Assembly: GCF_020734105.1 (NCBI RefSeq)
Contig: NZ_JAJAFR010000001.1
Location: 124,001-188,000 of the forward strand
Source of the DNA: Alkalihalobacillus deserti
GTDB taxonomy: Bacteria > Bacillota > Bacilli > Bacillales > Bacillaceae_D
Reading direction: 5' to 3'
DNA: 64,000 nucleotides
The notes below the pieces were generated by a model. It saw only the letters and a program-made list of their open reading frames with translations. It was not told the origin of the DNA and did no database searches. The translations under genes were made by a program, and so were the position numbers. This document shows positions 56,461 through 64,000 of this stretch, piece after piece. Within the stretch, counting starts at the first letter, position 1. The number at the start of each line of letters is the position of its first letter.

Positions 56461-56610
56461 ATGCGTGTACAAGTAACTCTTGCTTGCACTGAAACAGGAG
56501 ATCGTAACTATATTACTACAAAAAATAAACGCACAAATCCTGAGCGTATTGAATTTAAAAAATACAGCCCAAGATTAAAGCGTCATACGCTACACCGCGA
56601 AACAAAGTAA
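56461..56610 (+). CDS. rpmG: 50S ribosomal protein L33 (cysteine-poor)
   Basis: The 49-residue protein starts [20 protein letters not shown] and ends HTLHRETK, clearly L33. The zinc-binding form has four cysteines in two CxxC pairs; here only Cys9 remains (TET in place of TEC, SPRL in place of CPRL). It is thus the zinc-independent paralogue used when zinc is short, or the only L33 of that locus. GGAGGGATAGCAA precedes the ATG. A terminator follows directly. Confidence 0.95.
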   Translation: MRVQVTLACTETGDRNYITTKNKRTNPERIEFKKYSPRLKRHTLHRETK

Positions 56611-56640
56611 GCAGCTGGTTTATCCGCTGCTTTTTTTTTA
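56611..56640 (+). terminator. Terminator after rpmG
   Basis: AGCAGC and GCTGCT pair around TGGTTTATCC, followed by nine T. Confidence 0.85.
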
Positions 56641-56728
56641 TAGATGTAAACTAAACTGTGATGCAACTGAGCAATATAGGGCAGATCTATAAATAAAGGA
56701 ATTTATAAAAAAGGGAGTAGTGGGCGTT

Positions 56729-57289
56729 TTGGAGAAAAAGCTATCAATTCGCAAACATGTGACCGAGGTACTTGGTCGTCTTACAGAAGAACAATACATA
56801 GAAGAGTCAAAGCAAATAGCACAACACTTATTTGATTCGCCATATTGGAACGGTGCTCAAGTAATAGCATTAACCATTCCTCGTGATCAAGAGGTAGATA
56901 CATATGAAATTATTAAAAAGGGATGGAAAGAAAATAAAAAAATCGCGGTCCCTCGAGCGGATTTTAAAACGAAAAAAATGACTTTTTATGAACTTACTAG
57001 CTTTGACCAATTAGAACAAAGTGCATTTCGAATGAAAGAACCTAAAGAAACTCTTTGTCGAATTATTAGCAAAGGAGAAATGGAGTTAGTCATTGTTCCT
57101 GGAGTAGCCTTTGATAAGAGAGGGTATCGTTTAGGTTATGGTGGAGGGTTCTATGATCGTTTCCTACCTCATATTAAAGCACCGACAATTGCGTTAGCCT
57201 TTTCATGTCAGCTGGTTAAGGAAGTCCCCGTTGACATTCATGACTGGAAAATAGATCATATTATAAGTCCAACGGGTTTTTATCGATGA
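56729..57289 (+). CDS. yqgN: 5-formyltetrahydrofolate cyclo-ligase
   Basis: This enzyme converts 5-formyl-THF to 5,10-methenyl-THF with ATP. The 186-189-residue protein has the N-terminal LSIRKHVTEVLGRLTEEQ, the conserved VPRADFKTKKMTFYEL, and the catalytic signature VIVPGVAFDKRGYRLGYGGG with FYDRFL following. GTG 56720 is only two bases after GGGAG, so TTG 56729 (spacing 11) is given. It overlaps the DUF92 gene by 4 bases, and the pair matches yqgN context in Bacillus. Confidence 0.92.
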   Translation: MEKKLSIRKHVTEVLGRLTEEQYIEESKQIAQHLFDSPYWNGAQVIALTIPRDQEVDTYEIIKKGWKENKKIAVPRADFKTKKMTFYELTSFDQLEQSAFRMKEPKETLCRIISKGEMELVIVPGVAFDKRGYRLGYGGGFYDRFLPHIKAPTIALAFSCQLVKEVPVDIHDWKIDHIISPTGFYR

Positions 57290-58080
57290 TACCGATAACG
57301 CTTCTTCTTGTTGGCGTTTTCATTTTAGCATTTTTCACTTTTTTGAAAAAAAAGCTCACGATATCAGGTTTGGTTGCTGCTTGCATCGTTGGCTCTCTTA
57401 TTGCACTTGGTTTACAAGTGTTTGGTTTATTCTTACTTGGAATTTTCTTCTTAAGTTCAACTTTGCTGGGGTCTTTAAAGGGAAGAAAGAAGAATGAAGT
57501 TACAGAAAAAGGAGAAAAAAGAGATGCTATTCAAGTGCTAGCAAACGGTGGTATAGCAGCTTTACTTGCATGTATCTATCCGTTCTTCCCATCCTCCATC
57601 ATCATTTGTGGATTTGTAGGAAGTTTGGCCGCAGCTAATGCAGATACGTGGGCATCTGAGGTTGGAGCTTTTAGTAAAAATAAACCCTTTCATTTAATAA
57701 AAAGAAAACGTGTGGAGGTAGGAACATCTGGTGCTATGACAGTACTAGGGTCAACAGCTGCCTTTGCAGGTAGTTTTTTGATCGCTATGGTTGCTATTTC
57801 CTTTTGGTGGCGAGATTATGATAAAAGCTACATGCTTTTAATGATCCTGACTTTAACTGGATTTATTGGGCATTTTATTGATAGTTTGCTTGGGGCGATA
57901 TGGCAAGTCTTTTATCGTTGTCCTACTTGCCTAATTGAGACTGAAAGTAAAAGACATTGTGGGGTAGAAACGGTTAGAATAAAAGGAATAGAATGGATAA
58001 ATAACGATATCGTTAATTTGGCATGTACGGTTTGTGGTTCTCTTATCGGCATTACTGTTGGTTGGTTTGTAACAGCGTAA
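57286..58080 (+). CDS. DUF92 family membrane protein
   Basis: A 264-residue polytopic protein of the DUF92 / TIGR00297 family with about seven helices. The conserved stretch SLAAANADTWASEVGAFSKN and FIGHFIDSLLGAIWQ are its markers. Eukaryotic relatives act in phytol metabolism as phytyl-phosphate kinase; the bacterial role is unknown. It starts inside the end of yqgN (ATGA overlap), so the two are coupled. Confidence 0.87.
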   Translation: MIPITLLLVGVFILAFFTFLKKKLTISGLVAACIVGSLIALGLQVFGLFLLGIFFLSSTLLGSLKGRKKNEVTEKGEKRDAIQVLANGGIAALLACIYPFFPSSIIICGFVGSLAAANADTWASEVGAFSKNKPFHLIKRKRVEVGTSGAMTVLGSTAAFAGSFLIAMVAISFWWRDYDKSYMLLMILTLTGFIGHFIDSLLGAIWQVFYRCPTCLIETESKRHCGVETVRIKGIEWINNDIVNLACTVCGSLIGITVGWFVTA

Positions 58081-58136
58081 TAGAATGCCCTAGGAGAATC
58101 TGTGAGTTAATCTAGTCTATCTAAGGAGGAATATGA

Positions 58137-59153
58137 ATGGAGGAGTCATTAGAACGTTATTCAAGGCAAATACGTTTTTCACCTATTGGCGAAAAAGGTC
58201 AAAAGGAGTTGGGCACCAAATCGGTACTCATTGTTGGCGTTGGTGCGCTTGGAACCGTTCTTGCTAATCATTTAGTGCGAGCCGGTGTAGGGCTCGTTCG
58301 AATAGTGGATCGAGATTATGTTGAGATGAGCAATTTGCAGCGGCAAATGTTATTTGATGAACAAGACGTTCGCGATAGTTTGCCTAAGGCAGTAGCGGCT
58401 GAAAGGAAATTAAAAGCAATCAACTCATCTGTTTCTATAGAAGCGATTGTAACAGATGTGACAGTTGCGACATTACCAGGGTTATTAGAAGGAATTGATC
58501 TTGTTTTAGATGGAACCGATAATTTCAGAACCCGTTTTCTTTTAAATGATATGTGTTTTAAATTAGGAATTCCATTTGCTTATGGAGGAGCTGTAAGTGC
58601 AAGAGGCATGTCTGCTATGTTCATTCCTAACAAAACTCCTTGCCTGCGCTGTTTTATTAATCATGGTGAAGGCAATGGACAAACATGCGATACAATAGGC
58701 GTGATTAGTCCTGTTGTTGATATTGTTGCCTCTTATCAGGTGATTGAGGTACTTAAATACTTGGTTGATGATCATCAAGCACTTAGAGGGACATTACGAA
58801 GCTTTGATGTATGGAGAAACCATCAATTTGATTTGAAAATGGATGCACCTAAAAGTGATTGTCCTACGTGCCAGAAAAAAGAGTACCCTGCGTTATTTGA
58901 TGAAGAAGATCATATTACGACTCTTTGTGGTAGAGAGACGGTTCAAATTCAACGAAAAGAAAAAATTGATTTAAACGTTTGGTCAAAAAGGCTAAAAGGA
59001 GTTGCTGAAGTACAAGTAACACCTTTTCTTTTAAGAGTTCATTTAAAAGAAGGAGAAAGGCTAGTATTATTTCCTGATGGACGAGTGCTCATACAAGGGA
59101 CAGAGGATATGACAAGAGCAAAGTCTTTGTATAGCAAATATATGGGTGGGTAA
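58137..59153 (+). CDS. thiF: ThiF/MoeB-type adenylyltransferase
   Basis: The 338-residue E1-like enzyme adenylates the C-terminus of a sulfur carrier such as ThiS or MoaD. The nucleotide-binding IVGVGALGTVLANHLVRAG, the RxxxxxN-type segment SNLQRQMLF, DGTDNFRTRFLLND and the two zinc-cysteine pairs (CLRC and CPTC) are present. The C-terminal extension is typical of Bacillus ThiF/MoeB. No thiamine or molybdopterin genes are adjacent, so the exact partner is uncertain. GGAGGAAT precedes the ATG. Confidence 0.88.
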   Translation: MEESLERYSRQIRFSPIGEKGQKELGTKSVLIVGVGALGTVLANHLVRAGVGLVRIVDRDYVEMSNLQRQMLFDEQDVRDSLPKAVAAERKLKAINSSVSIEAIVTDVTVATLPGLLEGIDLVLDGTDNFRTRFLLNDMCFKLGIPFAYGGAVSARGMSAMFIPNKTPCLRCFINHGEGNGQTCDTIGVISPVVDIVASYQVIEVLKYLVDDHQALRGTLRSFDVWRNHQFDLKMDAPKSDCPTCQKKEYPALFDEEDHITTLCGRETVQIQRKEKIDLNVWSKRLKGVAEVQVTPFLLRVHLKEGERLVLFPDGRVLIQGTEDMTRAKSLYSKYMGG

Positions 59154-59915
<762 letters not shown>

Positions 59916-59985
59916 CATCTATTCTCTCACACTAAGAAGGTTTGGATAAAAAAGCGGCTTCGAACACAAATTAAAGGTAGGAGGG

Positions 59986-60195
59986 ATGATGATGTTCCAA
60001 CGCCTTATTTCAATTCTATCGTTTGTATTTTCAATGTACTTTGCCTATAAGTACCGTTATCGCCTGGTTAATGCCGTACTTGGGCGTCGGATGTTACGAA
60101 AGCTTGCAGTGATGGTCGCGATGCAAATTCCATTTATTCGCGATAAAGTACTAGGTTCAGTTTTACAGTTTAATCGTCCACAACAGAATATGTAA
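59986..60195 (+). CDS. Small basic membrane-associated protein
   Basis: The 69-residue product has an N-terminal hydrophobic helix (ISILSFVFSMYFAYKYR) and a basic C-terminal half. It resembles short YqgO-type proteins found near yqgN and gluP in Bacillus, though I cannot confirm the match. GTAGGAGGGATGATG precedes the coding sequence; translation may begin at the second or first ATG. A terminator follows. Confidence 0.65.
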   Translation: MMMFQRLISILSFVFSMYFAYKYRYRLVNAVLGRRMLRKLAVMVAMQIPFIRDKVLGSVLQFNRPQQNM

Positions 60196-60204
60196 GCAGT
60201 AAGA

Positions 60205-60242
60205 GCCTGTCTTCAAGGGTTATTGAAGGCAGGCTCTTTTTA
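60205..60242 (+). terminator. Terminator before gluP
   Basis: AAGAGCCTGTCTTCAA and TTGAAGGCAGGCTCTT form a 16 bp stem with one mismatch around GGGTTA, followed by TTTTAT. Confidence 0.88.
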
Positions 60243-60315
60243 TCTTAGATCTTCTTCAAGAAAAAGTAAAACTTGTTATAATGTTAAAGAAACCATTTTT
60301 GAAAGGAGGTTCTTT

Positions 60316-61815
60316 ATGGAACAATTAAACCAAGACTATTTCTATTGGAGATTTATTCACCACTATGTTTTTCAAAAGGGGTATCGAATTCATAGGCTAA
60401 ACAACAAAGAGGTATGGCTAGAAGATGAAGACTCCAAACCAAGGCGTCTTATTCGGGTTGTTCGCGTCGATCTAGACTTTTCTAGTTGGTTAAGAAGAGA
60501 TGTTCCTGAATCAGTAAAAGCATTTGATCTAGTACGAAGAAAATTACGTTTAGGAAGTGTAATTGGAGAAAATGTTTATATAAGTGTTTATCCTCCTGTT
60601 GACCAGTGGGATGAGATCAATAAACCATTCTATGAAAGTAGAAAAAAACGAACGACCGTTTTTTCCTCAATTATTGATCGTTTAGAAGCAAATCAGATGG
60701 AACTTTCTTCTGCGCCTTCTATTCATACAATTGAGGAGTTAGAAATGACCATTTTTTCTTTACAACAACAAATCCATCAAGCTGTCGAGCAACGTGAAAG
60801 CAAAGAAAAATTATTGTTTTTCTATGGGAAACCAATTGCTACTTATCTATTATTAGTAAGTGTCGCACTCATGTTTTATATCTTAGAACAAAATGGTAGT
60901 AGTACTTCAGTTCTTACGTTAATCGAATTTGGTGCAAAATATAATCCACTTATTCTAGAAGGAGAATGGTGGCGGCTATTCACTGCCATGTTTTTACATA
61001 TTGGATTCCTGCATTTATTTATGAATTCTCTAGCGCTGTTTTATCTAGGAGGAACAGTAGAGAGAATGTTTGGAACAATTCGCTTTCTTATCATTTATTT
61101 AATAGCTGGTTTATCTGGTTCTGTTGCTAGTTTTGCTTTTAATGAGCAGGTAGCAGCTGGTGCATCTGGAGCCATATTTGGTTGCTTTGGAGCGCTTCTT
61201 TATTTTGGAATGATTCATAGAAAGCTGTTTCTTCGTACGATGGGGAAAAATGTATTAACAGTCCTCGTTATTAATTTAGTTTTTGGCTTCGCCTTTCCGA
61301 TGGTGGATAATGGTGCTCATATTGGCGGACTAATTGGAGGTTTTTTAGCTGGTTTTATCGTTCAATTACCTAAACATCGAACATCAGTAAAACAATTTGC
61401 CTTTTTAGTCATAACGCTATTTTCTGTGATGGGTCTTTATTGGATTGGTGAAACAAATGACAGCAAAGCGAGCTCTCCTTTATTAGAATTACAAATTGGG
61501 CAAGAGTATCTGCAAGAAGATAAAATAGAACAGGCCTATCCTTTTTTGAAGCGAGCTGTTGATCAAGGGGCAAACATACCAGAAGCAACTTTCCTCTTAG
61601 CTTACGCAGAAGCCAAGTTTGAGAACTATGAAGAAGCAAAAATGTTATTACTTGAAACGATTAACAGGCAATCTGATTTCCATGAAGCTCATTATAATTT
61701 AGCCCTGGTTTATGTAGAACTTAATCAGTTAGATGAAGCCCGTGCTTCAATAAAAGTAGCTGTACAAATTCAACCTAATCAAGCCTATCTTGATTTGCAA
61801 GAAAAACTTCGGTAG
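60316..61815 (+). CDS. gluP: Rhomboid intramembrane serine protease GluP
   Basis: The 499-residue protein has a cytosolic N-terminal domain (about 175 residues), a rhomboid core of seven helices and a C-terminal TPR region (from about residue 395). Catalytic Ser284 is in AAGASGAIFG and His335 in NGAHIGGLIGG; the WWRLFTAMFLHIGFLHLFMNS loop begins at ~residue 217. In B. subtilis GluP (YqgP) takes part in membrane protein quality control. AAAGGAGG before ATG 60316 sets the start rather than the in-frame ATG 60223. The usual neighbours yqgQ and glcK are not next to it here. Confidence 0.95.
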   Translation: MEQLNQDYFYWRFIHHYVFQKGYRIHRLNNKEVWLEDEDSKPRRLIRVVRVDLDFSSWLRRDVPESVKAFDLVRRKLRLGSVIGENVYISVYPPVDQWDEINKPFYESRKKRTTVFSSIIDRLEANQMELSSAPSIHTIEELEMTIFSLQQQIHQAVEQRESKEKLLFFYGKPIATYLLLVSVALMFYILEQNGSSTSVLTLIEFGAKYNPLILEGEWWRLFTAMFLHIGFLHLFMNSLALFYLGGTVERMFGTIRFLIIYLIAGLSGSVASFAFNEQVAAGASGAIFGCFGALLYFGMIHRKLFLRTMGKNVLTVLVINLVFGFAFPMVDNGAHIGGLIGGFLAGFIVQLPKHRTSVKQFAFLVITLFSVMGLYWIGETNDSKASSPLLELQIGQEYLQEDKIEQAYPFLKRAVDQGANIPEATFLLAYAEAKFENYEEAKMLLLETINRQSDFHEAHYNLALVYVELNQLDEARASIKVAVQIQPNQAYLDLQEKLR

Positions 61816-61849
61816 TTGATTGAAGTATGGTAAGCACAACGTGAAGTGA

Positions 61850-61877
61850 AGTAGGTGTGAGTTTATCTCACACCTAC
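61850..61877. terminator. Palindrome between convergent gluP and the anchored protein
   Basis: AGTAGGTGTGAG and CTCACACCTACT pair exactly around TTTAT. No T run follows, so its use as a terminator is uncertain. Confidence 0.5.
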
Positions 61878-61903
61878 TAGGAATAGGAATACATAGAAAA
61901 GTA

Positions 61904-62782
61904 TTAATTTTGAAGAGTTTGCAGAAGTTGAATGGGCTCTCCATCTGATGTCCGAAAAAGGACAAAAAAGTGGTCGGCAGACTTGGGTACGAGAATAACA
62001 GGGACGGTACTTCCAACAGGGCTAACGGTGGTTCCGTCTTGTTTTGTAATTCCTAGTACGTAGTGTTTATATAATCCTTCCCACAGACCTCCTAGGAATT
62101 GAGCAGTTTTTTCCTGAGTTAAACCAGGTAAAGGTTTTTCTTCGTATAGAACTAAATCGGTTAATGCTATACGGAGATAGCCATCTTTTGGAAGATTGTA
62201 ATAGTCAAATAAAGAATCCCAATCATAATCTTGCTGTTGTTTAATAATATAATCTAATATTCGTTTACTTTCTTTTTCTTCTTCCGTTTCCGGGATGCGA
62301 AACGCATGAAGTGGACTTAAAGGAGAGTCAATGACATAAAGCTGATCAAAACTAAGTTTTTGAGCACTTTTGATCTCATCATTGGGGTAATGTAATTCAG
62401 CATGGTGAAAGGTCACAACTCGATAATTGCCACTATCATCTGACTTAATATCTTTTTCCATTTGAATAGTTGATGTATTCTCTTTCCAAGTAGAGAGTGT
62501 ATCTTTTAGATAACCATCTTCAAATAAAAGAGAAACATCCTGTCGTAAATAAGCGTCCTGATTTAAAACGGAAGTAACTGTCCAATCAAGAGTGTACTCA
62601 TCTTCATCTTCCATCGCTTGGAATTGAATTCGCGACGTGGACTCTTCAAAGGTAGCATTTGGATCTATGGGGAAGAAAATTAACGCGTCCCTTAATGGCT
62701 CAGGTTTAATCGTAATGACAAGAAAGAGTCCAACGCAAAATGAAGTAATTAATAAAGTGATTGCAAATTTCCATTTACTCAT
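61904..62782 (-). CDS. Membrane-anchored protein of unknown function
   Basis: The 292-residue protein has an N-terminal membrane anchor (ITLLITSFCVGLFLVITIK) and an extracytoplasmic part rich in Asp and Glu, with the pattern of beta-sandwich-like proteins (EYTLDWTVTSVLNQDAYL, RVVTFHHAELHYPNDEI, PVILVPKSADHFFVLFRT). I recognise no family. No lipobox with cysteine at the right place is evident (the Cys in SFC is inside the helix). GGAGGGACTAGT precedes the ATG. It is divergent from the germination gene. Confidence 0.75.
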   Translation of the reverse strand: MSKWKFAITLLITSFCVGLFLVITIKPEPLRDALIFFPIDPNATFEESTSRIQFQAMEDEDEYTLDWTVTSVLNQDAYLRQDVSLLFEDGYLKDTLSTWKENTSTIQMEKDIKSDDSGNYRVVTFHHAELHYPNDEIKSAQKLSFDQLYVIDSPLSPLHAFRIPETEEEKESKRILDYIIKQQQDYDWDSLFDYYNLPKDGYLRIALTDLVLYEEKPLPGLTQEKTAQFLGGLWEGLYKHYVLGITKQDGTTVSPVGSTVPVILVPKSADHFFVLFRTSDGEPIQLLQTLQN

Positions 62783-62907
62783 ACTAGTCCCTCCATGGAC
62801 AAACTATTTGCACCATTTATATGTCTTTAACAAAGACATTATGCATGATCAATGCATGGATTTAGATAAGAAAGCAAATAATGTAAAGGTATTGGAGGTG
62901 GCCATGG

Positions 62908-64000
62908 ATGAGCAACAAAGACATTAAGAATCCTGTAACAATCATCTATAAACAGAATGTTGAGTTTTTAAAAAAGGAACTAGATGTAGATACAAGTTTT
63001 GATTTAATCCATTTAGAGCTTGAACACGCTGATCGAGAAATGTCGCTTTTCCTTGTTGATGGTTTTGGGAAAGATCAAGCCATTACTCAGATTCAACGTG
63101 AATTGCGTATAATGAAAGCATCTGATTTAGCGGATCGACCATTAGATAAATTAATTAAGCACCATATTCCTTATGCAGAAATAGAAACAACCAACGATTT
63201 AGATAATGTAGTAGATCAAGTTCTTGCAGGACCAGCAGCATTAGTTGTCGAAGGCCTTGATAAAATAATTTTAGTCGATACACGTGAATATCCAGTGCGT
63301 GGGCCGGCAGAACCTGATACTGAGAGAGTAGTCCGCGGTTCAAAGGATGGATTTGTCGAGACACTTGTTATGAATGCGGCTCTTATGAGAAGAAGAATTC
63401 GTGATAGGACGATGAGAGTTGAGTATGTTTCAGTAGGTCGACGATCTAAGTCTGATTTGGCGATTACATATATTGCAGATATTGCCGACCAAGAAATTGT
63501 ACGTGAAATTAAAGATTCGCTCGCTAAAATTGAAACAGATGGACTGCCAATGGGAGATAAGACAATTGAAGAGTTTATTTTCGACCATAATTATAATCCT
63601 TATCCGATGGTGCGTTACACGGAACGGCCTGATGTTGCGGCTACGCATTTATTGGAAGGACATGTCATTATTATGGTGGATGGTTCCCCTAGTGTGATGA
63701 TCTCTCCGACAACATTTTGGCATCATATGCAGCATGCAGAGGAATATCGTCAAAAACCAGTTGTTGGAACGGCCTTAAGATTTGTCCGTTTTTTGGCAGT
63801 ATGGGCATCGCTTTTCTTAATTCCACTTTGGTATCTTTTAGCAACACATGATCAATTAGGCCCGCATACTTTAGATTTTATCGGAGCCCAAGAGGAAGGA
63901 ACTGTACCCTTATATATTCAGTTTTTAGCAGCTGAAACTGGGATAGAAATGCTAAGGATGGCTGCGATTCATACACCTAACGCCCTTGCTACTGCTTTAG
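62908..64000 (+). CDS. GerA-family spore germination protein, SpoVAF-like; 3' end cut off by window
   Basis: The frame is open from ATG 62908 (behind GGAGGTGGCCATGG) to the window edge, giving 364 residues. An N-terminal soluble domain is followed by FIFDHNYNPYPMVRYTERPD, LLEGHVIIMVDGSPSVMISP and HHMQHAEEYRQKPVVGTALR, then membrane helices begin. These motifs match the A-subunit family of germinant receptors, and most closely SpoVAF as I remember it. SpoVAF is a part of the SpoVA/FigP group in spore inner membranes. The rest of the spoVA operon is not upstream, so this may be an orphan copy. Confidence 0.8.
   Translation, partial: MSNKDIKNPVTIIYKQNVEFLKKELDVDTSFDLIHLELEHADREMSLFLVDGFGKDQAITQIQRELRIMKASDLADRPLDKLIKHHIPYAEIETTNDLDNVVDQVLAGPAALVVEGLDKIILVDTREYPVRGPAEPDTERVVRGSKDGFVETLVMNAALMRRRIRDRTMRVEYVSVGRRSKSDLAITYIADIADQEIVREIKDSLAKIETDGLPMGDKTIEEFIFDHNYNPYPMVRYTERPDVAATHLLEGHVIIMVDGSPSVMISPTTFWHHMQHAEEYRQKPVVGTALRFVRFLAVWASLFLIPLWYLLATHDQLGPHTLDFIGAQEEGTVPLYIQFLAAETGIEMLRMAAIHTPNALATAL

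Overview
The window is one chromosomal stretch of a low-GC, endospore-forming Bacillaceae bacterium. Gene content and order closely follow the yqf-yqg region of Bacillus subtilis (pgpH-ybeY-dgkA-cdd-era-yqzL-recO-glyQS-ccpN-yqfL-dnaG-sigA-cccA-trmK-nif3, then cshB-nfo-zur-ispG and sodA-yqgE-pbpA). The extra content and the group IIC-like introns recall alkaliphilic Bacillaceae such as the Alkalihalobacillus/Halalkalibacter group, but that placement is an inference. Sporulation is suggested by a SpoVAF-like germination protein at the right edge and a sporulation-type histidine kinase.

Layout. 1-9.2 kb: c-di-AMP phosphodiesterase PgpH (5' end cut by the window), YbeY, DgkA, a DUF502 membrane protein, Cdd, Era, a YqzL peptide, RecO, and glyQS behind a glycine T-box. 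9.5-16.1 kb: ccpN (with a damaged or non-canonical start), the PPDK regulatory protein, YaiI/YqxD, primase, SigA, a small membrane protein and cytochrome c550. 16.3-25.4 kb: TrmK, Nif3-like protein, IspH, a CarD-type regulator, YqfQ, CshB, Nfo, a decayed group II intron, YqfT and a PAS histidine kinase. 25.7-32.5 kb: Ppk and Ppx, then a zinc-type ABC transporter (one ATPase, two permeases) with Zur. 33-40.5 kb: small housekeeping and membrane proteins, IspG, YqfZ, an MFS exporter, DUF1002, NfeD and DUF1189. 40.6-42.5 kb: a Na/Pi-cotransporter pseudogene, five tRNAs (Asn, Met, His, Ile-CAU, Ser) and a second decayed group II intron. 42.5-48.2 kb: UppP, SodA, a tandem palindrome array, YqgE, a 6S-like RNA and the penicillin-binding protein PbpA. 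48.4-49.3 kb: a decayed yqzC-like gene and its coiled-coil partner.

The most distinctive accessory region is 49.8-56.3 kb, a tight four-gene carbohydrate cluster. It encodes a DUF4912 protein with an HTH, a GH57 branching enzyme fused to a GT4 glucan synthase, a nucleotidyltransferase with beta-helix fused to a phosphomutase-like domain that lacks its metal loop, and a beta-sandwich protein. All needed activities for activating a sugar-1-phosphate, polymerising it and branching it are encoded in three polypeptides, and no classical glgBCADP genes are present in the window. After it come rpmG (cysteine-poor L33), YqgN, DUF92, ThiF, an ldh pseudogene, GluP rhomboid protease, an anchored protein of unknown function, and the start of spoVAF.

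A second theme is genome decay and small mobile or structured repeats. At least four good copies (and two degenerate ones) of an ~85 bp family with ends AGCAATG...CATTGC and a covarying internal hairpin lie directly behind hairpins at gene ends. Two ORF-less group II introns also sit directly behind terminators.
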